32,940 nt of DNA from Thermoplasmatales archaeon UBA509 (lineage in GTDB: Archaea; Thermoplasmatota; Thermoplasmata; Thermoplasmatales; Thermoplasmataceae): assembly GCA_002498845.1 (NCBI GenBank), contig DAJC01000002.1:1-32940 (forward strand), given 5' to 3'. Each line of letters begins with the position of its first letter. Position 1 is the first letter of the stretch. Below, one piece after another: positions 14,408 through 23,545 of the stretch. A model generated the notes under the pieces. The model worked only from the letters and a program-made list of their open reading frames with translations. It was not told where the DNA came from and ran no database searches. The position numbers and the translations under genes are program-made.

Positions 14408-15503
14408 GGAGAGCATCGATCCGGTCACAGGTTCACTGACATATCCCATTTACCAGACAAGCGCATACAGGATGCCAGATGGCGAGAAGTACCGCTACTC
14501 AAGGGAATCCAACCCAACAGTGGAAGAGCTGGGAAGGATTATATCCGTGCTTGAAAACACCAGTTCAAGCACCGCGTTTTCATCGGGAATGGGGGCAATC
14601 ACCACCACGCTTCTGAAGCTGCTCAGGCCGGGAATGAGGCTCCTTGTTACCAGGGACTGTTTTGCAAGGACCTTCAGGTTTGCCACTGAGTTCCTCAGGC
14701 AGTACGGCATAACTGTAAATGTATCTGAACCGGGAAATGAAAATGTCATGGATCTGGCACCGGATGCGGATATAGTTTTTCTTGAGAGCATATCGAACCC
14801 CGTGTTGCGGGTATATGATATTCCTGCAATTTCCCGAATTGTATCTGAGCATGGAGGAAAACTGGTGGTGGATTCGACCCTTGCCACACCTGTCAACCAG
14901 AAGCCGCACGGTCAGGGCGCGGCAGTTGTTATTCACAGCCTTTCAAAATTCATGTCGGGGCACAATGACATAATTGGTGGTTCAGCCTCCGGAGATCCTG
15001 ATTCAATCAGCTCCATAGATTCATTCCGGAGAACTCTTGGCACATCAATGGATCCGAATACGGCGTATCTGACCATAAGGGGCCTGAAAACTCTTGGGGT
15101 CCGCATGAAGAGAATCAATGATACCGCAATGGAGCTTGCAGAGGAATTTCAGGATAATCCTTCCTTCGGGACCATCAGGTACCCCGGACTGGAATCACAT
15201 CCTGACAGCAGCGTGGCCAGGAAACTGCTCAATGGCTTCGGGGGCATAATAAGCTTTGACATTCATAAAGGCATGAGCAGCCCCAAAGAATTCATGTCAA
15301 GACTCCGGATCATAGAGCCTGCCAATACACTTGGCGGTGTCAACACCACCATTTCTCATCCAGCCACAATGTCCCACAGATCCCTTTCACCAGATGAGAG
15401 GAAGAAGGTTGGCTTCTCTGAATCCACGTTCCGGCTCTCCGTTGGACTTGAGGATCCGGCTGTGATTCTTGATGACATCACCAGTGCCCTGGGTATACCC
15501 TGA
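14379..15503 (+). CDS. Trans-sulfuration PLP enzyme (cystathionine gamma-synthase/lyase family), atypical
   Basis: A 374-residue Cys/Met-metabolism PLP-dependent enzyme. Seen: YPIYQTSAYRMPDG, YRYSRESNPTVEELG, FSSGMGAI, DSTLATPVNQKPHG, and the PLP lysine Lys190 in IHSLSKFMSGHND. The family includes cystathionine gamma-synthase, O-acylhomoserine sulfhydrylase and cystathionine lyases; which reaction this one performs cannot be read from sequence. The PLP-stacking tyrosine motif, usually YGGT, is replaced by CFARTF around Phe95, and the DNT triad is DST. TTG at 14379 was chosen because GGAGGT at 14366-14371 lies 7 nt upstream; the frame opens earlier at TTG 14349. It overlaps thrB by 29 nt, tying it to homoserine-derived methionine or cysteine metabolism. 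The stop is 4 nt from the stop of the convergent MMPL gene. Confidence 0.87.
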   Translation, partial: ELKEIREGVKESIDPVTGSLTYPIYQTSAYRMPDGEKYRYSRESNPTVEELGRIISVLENTSSSTAFSSGMGAITTTLLKLLRPGMRLLVTRDCFARTFRFATEFLRQYGITVNVSEPGNENVMDLAPDADIVFLESISNPVLRVYDIPAISRIVSEHGGKLVVDSTLATPVNQKPHGQGAAVVIHSLSKFMSGHNDIIGGSASGDPDSISSIDSFRRTLGTSMDPNTAYLTIRGLKTLGVRMKRINDTAMELAEEFQDNPSFGTIRYPGLESHPDSSVARKLLNGFGGIISFDIHKGMSSPKEFMSRLRIIEPANTLGGVNTTISHPATMSHRSLSPDERKKVGFSESTFRLSVGLEDPAVILDDITSALGIP

Positions 15504-15507
15504 ACAT

Positions 15508-18174
15508 TCACATCTTCTCCTCCAGCACAATCTCTTCCTTTCTCATGTGAAATATTGAAAGCATTGAGGGAAAGTACAGGGCCCTGATTATGAAGGTGTC
15601 AATGAGCAGTGAGATTATGAAGGAAATACCAAGCTGCTCCAGGAACCCATCCGGTATGAATGCCAGGGATCCAAGGGATGCCGCAAGTATCAGTCCAAGA
15701 GATGTAACCACCTTTCCGGAGCTTGCCATACCCCGTGGCATACCATCCCTGAAACCCATCTTACCGCTGTATTCACGAACACTTGAGACTATGAATACCG
15801 TGTAGTCATTTCCAAGGGACATCAGGATTATGAACAGTATGATGGGGATCAGGTATATGAGCGCCTGATGCAGTATGTAAGTGGAAATGAAGTACAGGAT
15901 GGCTGTTGTCCATGATATGCTGATAAACACTCCGGAAATTGATATTATGGGATACCTCAGGGACCTGAAAGAGACCGTCAGCACGGCAAATATCACTGCA
16001 ACAATGAGAATCTCCAGTTCGCCGTATGTGACGGCATTTTCTGCTTTCTGGTCTATTACACTGGAAGTAATGCCGCCCACTATGATTGATTTGTCCTCCC
16101 TGAGATGCGCAACCTGCTGTAATGCCTGTGCGGAATATGGTGAATAATCACTGTATACCAGGTAATAAACATACCTGCCGCCGTCCAGAGTGAATGAAGA
16201 TGGCGAAATGCTGCTGTTCAGGGATGTCCCGTTGCTGTACGGTCCAACCACTTTATGCACTCCTGTGAAATCCAGAAGCATCTGGGTGGTGGATAGTATG
16301 GTGGTATTGGTTCCAGTGGCATTAGTCCAGTTGGTGCCTGCCATTGGCAGAATCACCTCAATGGGGTAGATCAGGTTTGATCCGAACTTAGTTTCAAGAG
16401 TGTTCAATGCCTTCACCGCAGGCAAACCGGCCGGCACACCTGTATTGAAATTATATGTTGTTGGCACTGTGAAGAAGAAGTAACCTGCGGGTATTCCAAG
16501 CAGAAGTATTACCGCAACAACTGCAACCCTCCTGCGTGAGGCCAGTCTGGCAGCCCTGTGGAATACTGACTTTGTATGGTATCCCTCCTGAACCCTTGAT
16601 ATGGATTTCCTGGTGAAGAAACCCGGACCAAAGAGTGCAAGTATGGCAGGAAACAGTGTTGCAACGAGTGCCACAATCATGAGTATTGCCATGAATAGCA
16701 CCAGTCCCCAGCTCCTGAAGCCGGGAATGAATGAGAATGTGAGGAGGCTCAGGCTGACTGTTACGCCGCTGATTACAACTGCCCTGCCGGCCCTTGATAC
16801 TGCGGTGCTCAGGGCATCCTGGTTGTTTGCGCCTTCCCTTATTTCCTGCCTGTACCTGGATGCTATGTAGATGAGGTAATCGGTGGATACCCCCACTGCA
16901 ACAGCCGTCAGGGTATAGTTTACTATGTAGTTCACCCCGTGCAGGATTATTCCTGTTATGAAGATTGAGACATAGCCAAGTGCTGTTGCCAGTGATACAA
17001 ATATCAGCGCCACCAGGGCAGACTTCCATGATACAAGGGTTATTGCAACAGCTATTGCCAGGATCACGAACAGCACGCCGAATATGAATGCCGACCTGGC
17101 AGTGACCTGCTGTATCTGCTGGTTTATGGCACCATTTCCAGTTACCATTCCGGAGTTTCCAAAGTAGTTGGAGATTATCTTCTCCACAGCAGGAGTTGCA
17201 TTTGCAGATGGCTCAAAATCACCTTTCCCCACGTAACCGGAGGGCACAGAGAATATTACACTGACAATGAATGCCGACCTGTCACTGCTCACATACTGAT
17301 CAGTGAGGTACTGTGGGGCTCCTGCAAGTCCATACATCCGGACGTAGTTTATTCCAACGTTTCCGCCTGATATGGTTGCATTCACAAGGTCAGGTGTGGC
17401 TGGAAAGTACTGCCTGAGATAGCCTGCCACGGCCACAGAGACTGAATCTGAGTAATTGTTCAGCCCAAGGTAATGGTATGAAATATAGCTTCCAGGAGAA
17501 TATTCACCTATTTGATACTGGGGATAACTTTCGTTATAAGCAATAAGGATTGCCGACATTACGGCCTGAAGCGGCTGTGAAACGGATTCACTTCCAGATA
17601 CGTTGTTGGCTCCCGCAGTCCTGTTCAGTTCCGAAATGAATGCTGCTTCGTATGGCATGGAGGAATTGAACCCTGCATCAAGGGCGGAAGCCATTATTGA
17701 ATCATATGTATAAGAATGACTGGACCAGCTTGAATAGAAAGCAGAAGGGAATGAATACATGGTAGTTGCGTTTATCCTGGTCTCATTGTACAGCCAGGCT
17801 ATGAGAGTTGCATTCCTGCCTATGGCTGTATTGATGAATGATGCATAAGCGGAGAAGGGTGAGGTTGTTGATGCCAGATCCCTTATGCCCAAACTCTGCA
17901 GTGCTGTCTGCATGGATAAAGTCCTGGCTGCAGTTGAATTGTTCAGGAATGGATTCTGCAGCACGAGAATCACAAGCGAGGAATTTGTTGTGTGGGATTT
18001 TTCAAGTATTTGAGAGGCTATCTGAGATTCGCTGCTGGGATTGACTGCGCCAGAACTGGAATATGTTATGTAGTGAGAATATCCCAGGAGTGCAGGGGTT
18101 GAGGCCAGAATGATAACTGCCCAGAGGATTACAATGGTTTTCCTGTGCCTGATTATGAAGCTGCTTAATTTCAC
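15508..18174 (-). CDS. MMPL/RND-family transporter
   Basis: An 888-residue membrane protein of the RND superfamily, MMPL branch. It has two similar halves: one TM helix at about 12-32, a large exterior loop (40-355), then five TM helices to about 520; another TM at about 550-570, a second loop (575-725), then five TM helices to about 870. VSTDYLIYIASRYRQE and SLGNDYTVFIVSS are the paired TM4/TM10 proton-relay-type motifs of MMPL proteins. Substrates of MMPL proteins are usually lipids or hydrophobic compounds; here it is unknown. The exterior loops carry about 17 NxS/T sequons (FNSSM, YNETR, NWT, NAT), suiting a heavily N-glycosylated surface. The start is GTG at 18174, with a TATA-like CCATAAAC about 26 nt upstream. 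It follows the CoA-disulfide reductase gene by 108 nt. Confidence 0.88.
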   Translation of the reverse strand: MKLSSFIIRHRKTIVILWAVIILASTPALLGYSHYITYSSSGAVNPSSESQIASQILEKSHTTNSSLVILVLQNPFLNNSTAARTLSMQTALQSLGIRDLASTTSPFSAYASFINTAIGRNATLIAWLYNETRINATTMYSFPSAFYSSWSSHSYTYDSIMASALDAGFNSSMPYEAAFISELNRTAGANNVSGSESVSQPLQAVMSAILIAYNESYPQYQIGEYSPGSYISYHYLGLNNYSDSVSVAVAGYLRQYFPATPDLVNATISGGNVGINYVRMYGLAGAPQYLTDQYVSSDRSAFIVSVIFSVPSGYVGKGDFEPSANATPAVEKIISNYFGNSGMVTGNGAINQQIQQVTARSAFIFGVLFVILAIAVAITLVSWKSALVALIFVSLATALGYVSIFITGIILHGVNYIVNYTLTAVAVGVSTDYLIYIASRYRQEIREGANNQDALSTAVSRAGRAVVISGVTVSLSLLTFSFIPGFRSWGLVLFMAILMIVALVATLFPAILALFGPGFFTRKSISRVQEGYHTKSVFHRAARLASRRRVAVVAVILLLGIPAGYFFFTVPTTYNFNTGVPAGLPAVKALNTLETKFGSNLIYPIEVILPMAGTNWTNATGTNTTILSTTQMLLDFTGVHKVVGPYSNGTSLNSSISPSSFTLDGGRYVYYLVYSDYSPYSAQALQQVAHLREDKSIIVGGITSSVIDQKAENAVTYGELEILIVAVIFAVLTVSFRSLRYPIISISGVFISISWTTAILYFISTYILHQALIYLIPIILFIILMSLGNDYTVFIVSSVREYSGKMGFRDGMPRGMASSGKVVTSLGLILAASLGSLAFIPDGFLEQLGISFIISLLIDTFIIRALYFPSMLSIFHMRKEEIVLEEKM

Positions 18175-18282
18175 ATCATTGTATTGTGTGATAGTTTATG
18201 GCTTCTGATCAAAAAAAATTTTACGGTTTTACAGGTTATGAATCCTTCATCTCCAGATGGGGAGAAGGGGGCAGCCTCACGC

Positions 18283-19626
18283 CTATTCAAGCTTCCCGGA
18301 AAGAACGTCTGCTGCCACAAGGATGGGCTCCCACGTAGGTGCAAATGGTGGGGAATATGAATAGTCCACTCCAAGCATGTCATCAACCGTGAGCTTTGAA
18401 TAGATTGCGGTAGCTACCACATCAATTCTCTTTGCCACACCCTCACGCCCAATGATCTCAGCCCCCAGAACCCTCCTGCTCTTCTTGTCTGCTGTCATCT
18501 TAATGGTGAGCGGCGTCGATCCTGGATAATATGAGGATCGGGATGTAGACGTTATTGTTGAGGATACGGCATCAAATCCTTCAGATACTGCTGCATCATG
18601 ATCCAGGCCGGTCTTCCCCACCTCAAGCGAGAATACCTTCACAACCTCAGTTCCAGCTATTCCAGCGAACTTTGATCTGCCTCCGGCCGCGTTTTCCCCA
18701 GCGATTCTCCCTGATTTGTTTGAACCGGTCGCCAGGGGCATATACACCTCCTTCCCTGTTATCATGTTAAAGGAACTGGCAACATCTCCTGCGGCGAAGA
18801 TCAGGGGATCGCTGGTTTCCATGTATTCATTCACCTTGATGGTGCCGGAAACACCGATTTCAAGTCCTGCATCCTTTGCCATATCACTGTTTGGCCTGAC
18901 TCCCGTCGCTACCACAATCATTTCTGTGTTCAATGATTGCCCATTGCCCAGGCCAATTCTCAGGCTGTCACCGGATTGCTCCACCTGAGTGATTTCGGTG
19001 CTCATCAGCATCTGTACATTATTTGCAAGAACCTCGTCCATTATAGCACCGGAGAGCTGTTTGTCGAAACCCCTGAGGATTCTGCCGGAGTGCTGTATAA
19101 TTCTCACAGTCTTCCCCCTGCTTCTCATGGATTCTGCAAGCTCAAGTCCAATGTAGCCCGCACCAACAATTGTCACGTCATGCACCCTGTCAAGGGCGGA
19201 TTCAAATCCCTGAAGATCATTCAGTGTTCTCAGGGTATACACATTCGGAACTCCCTGAAGATTCTCAGGAACTCTGGCGCTGGCGCCGGTGGCGATTACA
19301 AGACGGTCATAATTATCCCTCCCTGTTGTGCCCTGTGATTTGAAAGTTATTTCCCTGTTTTTTCTGTCTATGGCAGTTACACGAACACCAAGCCTCACAT
19401 CAATGTTTCTTTCCTTGCGGAATTTTTCCACCGGATAGTGCACAAGGCTGTTGAAATCCTTCACAACTCCTCCAATGTGAAAGGGCATTCCACAGGCCGA
19501 ATATGACACATACTGGCCTGCTTCATAAACAATTACATCGGATTCCGGCCTCCTCTTCCTGATCCTTGATGCGGCGCTCATGCCTGCGGCGTCCCCGCCA
19601 ATAACTATGAATCTCTCCTTCTCCAT
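18283..19626 (-). CDS. CoA-disulfide reductase-like FAD/NAD(P)H oxidoreductase
   Basis: A 447-residue flavoprotein of the pyridine nucleotide-disulfide oxidoreductase family. The FAD site is IVIGGDAAGMSAASRIRK at 7-24, the single redox cysteine Cys45 lies in SYSACGMPFHIGG, the NAD(P)H site is VTIVGAGYIGLELAES at about 150-165, and FAAGDVASS contacts the flavin. The C-terminal VDYSYSPPFAPTWEP has the tyrosine and PPF signature of CoA-disulfide reductases and NAD(P)H oxidases with one cysteine. It may reduce CoA disulfide or persulfide, or reduce oxygen; sequence alone does not separate these. It lies 75 nt downstream of acetyl-CoA synthetase on the same strand, which makes a CoA-related role attractive. 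AGGGAT just upstream of the ATG may be a ribosome site. Confidence 0.9.
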   Translation of the reverse strand: MEKERFIVIGGDAAGMSAASRIRKRRPESDVIVYEAGQYVSYSACGMPFHIGGVVKDFNSLVHYPVEKFRKERNIDVRLGVRVTAIDRKNREITFKSQGTTGRDNYDRLVIATGASARVPENLQGVPNVYTLRTLNDLQGFESALDRVHDVTIVGAGYIGLELAESMRSRGKTVRIIQHSGRILRGFDKQLSGAIMDEVLANNVQMLMSTEITQVEQSGDSLRIGLGNGQSLNTEMIVVATGVRPNSDMAKDAGLEIGVSGTIKVNEYMETSDPLIFAAGDVASSFNMITGKEVYMPLATGSNKSGRIAGENAAGGRSKFAGIAGTEVVKVFSLEVGKTGLDHDAAVSEGFDAVSSTITSTSRSSYYPGSTPLTIKMTADKKSRRVLGAEIIGREGVAKRIDVVATAIYSKLTVDDMLGVDYSYSPPFAPTWEPILVAADVLSGKLE

Positions 19627-19701
19627 AAATCCCTAAACCCTTACAATAGCATATTGGTTTTGGTGCAAAAGTATCTGGAAAATTAATGAAAAAAATGGGT
19701 T

Positions 19702-21654
19702 TTATGAGCTGCCTGTCTCGCTTGAAAATACTTCTATTGCAGCCTTTATTTCATCCACGGATGCTGAATTCTCAAGGGTGCTTATGTCCCCGGGAAGCTG
19801 ATTCAGTGCTACGGCCTTCACCACACGCCGCATTATTTTTCCGCTTCTTGTTTTGGGGAGAGACTTCACAATGTGGATTTCCTCAGGGACATATATTGGA
19901 CCAAGATCCTCCCTTATTCGCTTTCTGAGTTTCTGGACTATTTCGCCGTCATCCTGATACTGATCCTTCAGCACAACGAAGGCCACTATAACCTCACCCT
20001 TAACGTTGTCAGGCTTTCCGAATACTGCGCTTTCAGCAACCTCCTTGGAACTTATGAGAGCGTCTTCAACTTCTATGGTTCCCAGCCTGTGCCCCGACAC
20101 GTTCAGAACCTCGTCGGATCTGCCAAGGAGCCAGAAGTACCCATCCTTATCCTTTATTGCGTAGTCTCCGCAGAAATAGAAACCGGGATACTTTTCAAAG
20201 TACACTTTCTTGTAACGTTCCGGATCGTTGTTCAGCGTGAGAAACATGCCAGGCCACGGTTTCTTATAGGCAATGTATCCCTTCTGTTCTTCCTTGAGCT
20301 CATTTCCCTTATCGTCCAGTATCACCGGTTCGACTCCAGGTATGGGGAAAGTTGCTGACCCTGGCTTAAGTGGGGGGAGGCCCAGACCAAGAGCTGGCGC
20401 AATCATGAAACCTCCGGTCTCAGTCTGCCAGTATGTGTCGATTATGGGCGAGTTTGAGTGACCTATGTGTTCATAATACCATTTCCACGCTGCGGGGTTG
20501 ATTGGCTCTCCCACAGTGCCCAGAACCCTAAGTGACGATAGGTCATGCATTGCAGGGTATTTCTCCCCGAATCTCATCAGAGTTCTTATGGCAGTTGGAG
20601 ATGTGTAAAGGAGGTTCACACGGTATCTCTCTATGATCTCCCACATCCTGTCGGGAGCCGGATACGTTATGGCACCCTCGAACATTATGGATGTCAGGCC
20701 AAGGAAAAGCGGGGCAAACACTATGTAGCTGTGGCCGGTAACCCATCCGATATCTGCAGCACACCACCATCTGTCATCCTCCTTGGGATCAAATGCCCAC
20801 CTGAGTGTGCTTGATACCCATACAGCATAACCTCCATTGCCGTGAACAGCTCCCTTTGGTTTTCCTGTCGTTCCGGAAGTATACAGAATATACAGGGGAT
20901 CGTTTGAGTCCATCCATTCTGGTTCAACGTAAGTGGAGGCATCCTTGGTGACATCGTGCCACCACACATCCCTTTCCTCATCCATCTGTATCTCTGTGCC
21001 TGTTCTTTTCACAACAACTATGGTGCTGACTGATGAGGTCATCTCAACTGCTTCGTCAACGATCTTCTTCAGTTCAACTACCTTTCCTCCCCTGAATGCC
21101 CCATCGGCCGTGATCACCATCCTGGCCTTTGAATCATTTATCCTGTCTGCCAGGGCCCCTGCACCAAAGCCCGCAAAAACGAATGAGAAAACTGCTCCGA
21201 TTCTGGCGGCAGCAAGCATTGCAACTGGCGCTTCAAGAATCATGGGCAGATAGATAATTATCTTGTCACCCTTCTTTATCCCCAGTTCCAGAAGTGCTTT
21301 TGCAAAATTATTTACTCTTCTATACAGCCCGTCGTACGTTACTATCTTCTCATCGCCATTTTCTGCTATCCATATGTATGCCGCCTTGTTCCTCTTACCA
21401 TGCATAACATGCCTGTCAAGGGCATTGTAGGATGCGTTGAGTTTCCCGTTCACAAACCATCTGTAAAACGGAGGATTTGAATCATCCAGCACCTTGTCCC
21501 ATCTCTTATGCCAGTCAAGAATGCCCGCCTGTTTGCTCCAAAAATCATCCCTGTTCTCCACAGATTCCCTGTACACCTGTTGATAGCTTCCTATGCCGGG
21601 ATGAAATACCTCTGATGTTGGCAGAACATCTTTCTGAGATTCCGATTTTGCCAT
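19702..21654 (-). CDS. acsA: Acetyl-CoA synthetase (AMP-forming)
   Basis: A 650-residue ANL-superfamily enzyme that makes acetyl-CoA from acetate, ATP and CoA. The P-loop YILYTSGTTGKPKGAVHG is at 255-272, WWCAADIGWVTGHSY at about 296-310, the acetate-pocket/adenylation motif DTYWQTETGG in the middle, the hinge/CoA region with VSGHRLGTIEVEDAL, and the C-terminal PKTRSGKIMRR with Lys606, the catalytic lysine that is acetylated in many relatives. The full-length match to bacterial and archaeal Acs, including the YWQTETGG tryptophan, supports acetate rather than longer acids. The start ATG at 21654 is about 27 nt from a clear TATA-like AAAGTATAAATATT (21674-21688), so acs has its own promoter besides any read-through from satP 79 nt upstream. 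Confidence 0.95.
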   Translation of the reverse strand: MAKSESQKDVLPTSEVFHPGIGSYQQVYRESVENRDDFWSKQAGILDWHKRWDKVLDDSNPPFYRWFVNGKLNASYNALDRHVMHGKRNKAAYIWIAENGDEKIVTYDGLYRRVNNFAKALLELGIKKGDKIIIYLPMILEAPVAMLAAARIGAVFSFVFAGFGAGALADRINDSKARMVITADGAFRGGKVVELKKIVDEAVEMTSSVSTIVVVKRTGTEIQMDEERDVWWHDVTKDASTYVEPEWMDSNDPLYILYTSGTTGKPKGAVHGNGGYAVWVSSTLRWAFDPKEDDRWWCAADIGWVTGHSYIVFAPLFLGLTSIMFEGAITYPAPDRMWEIIERYRVNLLYTSPTAIRTLMRFGEKYPAMHDLSSLRVLGTVGEPINPAAWKWYYEHIGHSNSPIIDTYWQTETGGFMIAPALGLGLPPLKPGSATFPIPGVEPVILDDKGNELKEEQKGYIAYKKPWPGMFLTLNNDPERYKKVYFEKYPGFYFCGDYAIKDKDGYFWLLGRSDEVLNVSGHRLGTIEVEDALISSKEVAESAVFGKPDNVKGEVIVAFVVLKDQYQDDGEIVQKLRKRIREDLGPIYVPEEIHIVKSLPKTRSGKIMRRVVKAVALNQLPGDISTLENSASVDEIKAAIEVFSSETGSS

Positions 21655-21673
21655 AGGAGAAAAACAACAACAT

Positions 21674-21688
21674 AATATTTATACTTTT
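21674..21688 (-). promoter_or_regulatory. TATA-like promoter of acsA
   Basis: On the minus strand the sequence reads AAAGTATAAATATT, centred about 27 nt before the acsA ATG. This spacing predicts a transcript that begins at or beside the start codon. A second AT-rich block (TTTTTAAACC) lies about 30 bp further upstream. Confidence 0.5.
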
Positions 21689-21733
21689 GTAATAAAATGT
21701 TTTGGTTTAAAAATTTATAGGATAGAAATCCTG

Positions 21734-22339
21734 TTAAGATTTCTTACCCACAGCCGGCCCCAGCGGGATTGTGCTTGGCCTCATGGAGTTTATGATAATG
21801 GCAAAGCTGGTGTAAGCGGCGAAGAATGCAGCCAGTATACCGAAATAGCCTCCAACATGCGTAAGGGTCGCATTGCTGTAAATGGCGCCTGCACCAAGGG
21901 CAAAGAACGCTATGAACAGAGTAAGGAATGTCAGATTCAGTGAAAGGTTCGCCATCATTGCGCCGCCCCACATGTAAAGCGTGAAGATACCCCACAGAAC
22001 AAGTGCCCAACCTACGCCTTCAGCCGGCAGGCTTGATATGATATGCATGTCAGCAAGCAGGACCATTATGGCGTAAAATTCCCAGAAAGCCCCGTAGCTG
22101 GTGAATGCAGTGAAACCGAATGTATTCCCTCTCCGCATTTCCCAGGAACCTGCAATCAGCTGTCCGAGACCACCATAGGCAATGGCTAGTGGCACAACCA
22201 CATTAGCAGCAGATGATGTAATGAGGCCCGCATTCACGAAGCTCAGCAGGAATGTCGTAAAGGCGAACCCCGCGAGCCCCAGCGGTGCCGGATCGGCAGC
22301 GAGCGCTTTTCCAAATGGATTTAAACTGTCTTCAACCAT
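21734..22339 (-). CDS. satP: SatP/GPR1-FUN34-YaaH family acetate transporter
   Basis: A 201-residue membrane protein of the acetate uptake transporter family (GPR1/FUN34/YaaH). The N-terminal signature NPFGKALAADPAPLGLAGFA is present, followed by six hydrophobic segments: about 19-40, 47-65, 72-90, 98-118, 125-145 and 155-175. Family members take up acetate or succinate with protons or form acetate channels. GGAGG at 22345-22349 lies 5 nt before the ATG at 22339, so that start is preferred to the ATG at 22351, which overlaps the ribosome site. The transporter directly precedes acetyl-CoA synthetase, and citrate synthase lies two genes upstream, giving a sensible acetate assimilation route. 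Confidence 0.92.
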   Translation of the reverse strand: MVEDSLNPFGKALAADPAPLGLAGFAFTTFLLSFVNAGLITSSAANVVVPLAIAYGGLGQLIAGSWEMRRGNTFGFTAFTSYGAFWEFYAIMVLLADMHIISSLPAEGVGWALVLWGIFTLYMWGGAMMANLSLNLTFLTLFIAFFALGAGAIYSNATLTHVGGYFGILAAFFAAYTSFAIIINSMRPSTIPLGPAVGKKS

Positions 22340-22392
22340 TTTATCCTCCATAAGTCAACTATTCAGATGACCAGCATGACAATGTGGTATCT

Positions 22393-22444
22393 ACTATATA
22401 AATTATATCTTCAGAAATATCTAAATAGTATAAGTATTAATACT
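22393..22444 (-). promoter_or_regulatory. satP promoter with upstream palindrome
   Basis: An AT-rich TATA-like stretch (ATAATTTATATAG on the minus strand, about 22393-22406) would start transcription near 22375, leaving a short leader with the GGAGG site. About 38 bp further upstream is the perfect 12 bp palindrome AGTATTAATACT at 22433-22444, an operator candidate. The segment ATCTACTAT next to the TATA recurs in the pirin upstream region. Confidence 0.45.
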
Positions 22445-22564
22445 ACTAACATGGAATTTTTAAAAATTTACTCAGCTGTAGCACCGCATCTGGCTCTTGG
22501 GGCCAGAATCCGTTCATTTCTGGCATCTGCAGTCTTGACCTTTCTGCATTTCTATGGGTGAAAA

Positions 22565-23488
22565 CTATTCGGTGATTGGATTCTTTTCCCTGATGAATGT
22601 GTTGTTCTGAAGATCCTGCAGTGCCTGGTTGATCTCCTCACGGGTGTTCATGACCATGGGGCCATACCAGAATATTGGCTCTCTGATGGGCTTTCCTGCA
22701 AGAAGTATGAATCTTGCTGGACGATCCCCTGTTTTAACTGTTATGGTATCATTTTCCTGGCTGAAGACCACTGCGGACCTTGGATGAATAACAGTGCTTT
22801 CTCTTCCTGTTCTTATGTCCCCGGAAAGAGTGTTGATTATGCTGTTATGCCCATTTTCAACAGTGTACCTGAACTCTGATTCCGGAGGCATCTTCACCTC
22901 AAGATATACCGGATCTATTTCAGGCCTGCCCATGAGGTATCCCTGGTCTCTGAGATATTTTCCTGCAACTATCCTGATTCTATTTCCACTGTCATCCTCT
23001 ACAACTGGGGTGATTTTGCCTGTGATTCCACGGTATGTTGGAGTGGTCATTTTGTACTTGCTTGGAAGGTTTATCCAGAGCTGAAGACCAACCACGGATG
23101 TTGACATACCAGTGCTCCGCATGATTTCAGATGGATCCCTGTCGTCTAAAGCATGTGGCATTTCCTGGTGAAAAATGCCGCTCCCTGCCGTCATCCACTG
23201 TATATCATTGGGGTATATTGTTCCCCTGTGGCCCTCGCTGTCCTGATGCTCCACCTTGCCCTCCATAAGAAAGGTGACAGTTTCAATGCCCCTGTGTGGA
23301 TGCCATGGAAAGCCTGCCATATATTCTGCTGGATCGCTGGAACCGAAATGATCCAGAAGCAGGAACGGATCAGTGAGATATGCTGTGTTATGCCCGCCAA
23401 ACATTCTCCTAAGCCTGACGCCAGCTCCGTCTACAGTATCGTTACCCCTGAAAACCTGTATTATGCTTTTTTCCTTTCCTTCTGCCAT
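22565..23488 (-). CDS. Pirin family protein
   Basis: A 307-residue bicupin of the pirin family. The N-terminal cupin has the metal ligands in the usual pattern: His63 and His65 in HPHRGIETV, and His107 and Glu109 in GIFHQEMP. RRMFGGHNTAYLTDPFLLLDHF is a family hallmark. Pirins bind iron and some oxidise quercetin-like flavonoids; others act as regulators or interact with metabolic enzymes, for example pyruvate dehydrogenase E1 in Serratia. The archaeal role is unknown. It sits between citrate synthase and the acetate transporter on the same strand, with about 200 bp of its own control sequence on either side. A TATA-like AAGTATAAAATATA (23511-23524) lies about 28 nt before the ATG. Confidence 0.92.
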   Translation of the reverse strand: MAEGKEKSIIQVFRGNDTVDGAGVRLRRMFGGHNTAYLTDPFLLLDHFGSSDPAEYMAGFPWHPHRGIETVTFLMEGKVEHQDSEGHRGTIYPNDIQWMTAGSGIFHQEMPHALDDRDPSEIMRSTGMSTSVVGLQLWINLPSKYKMTTPTYRGITGKITPVVEDDSGNRIRIVAGKYLRDQGYLMGRPEIDPVYLEVKMPPESEFRYTVENGHNSIINTLSGDIRTGRESTVIHPRSAVVFSQENDTITVKTGDRPARFILLAGKPIREPIFWYGPMVMNTREEINQALQDLQNNTFIREKNPITE

Positions 23489-23545
23489 ATGTTATCAACT
23501 CCAAGTTAAATGTATATTTTATACTTAGTTACATATTACCATCTA

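Noticed and set aside
22367..22561. Hydrophobic frame (64 codons, or 37 from ATG 22450) between satP and pirin
   Set aside because: It spans the satP promoter and the palindrome, has no ribosome site, and its composition is what AT-rich intergenic DNA gives. I treat the region as regulatory.
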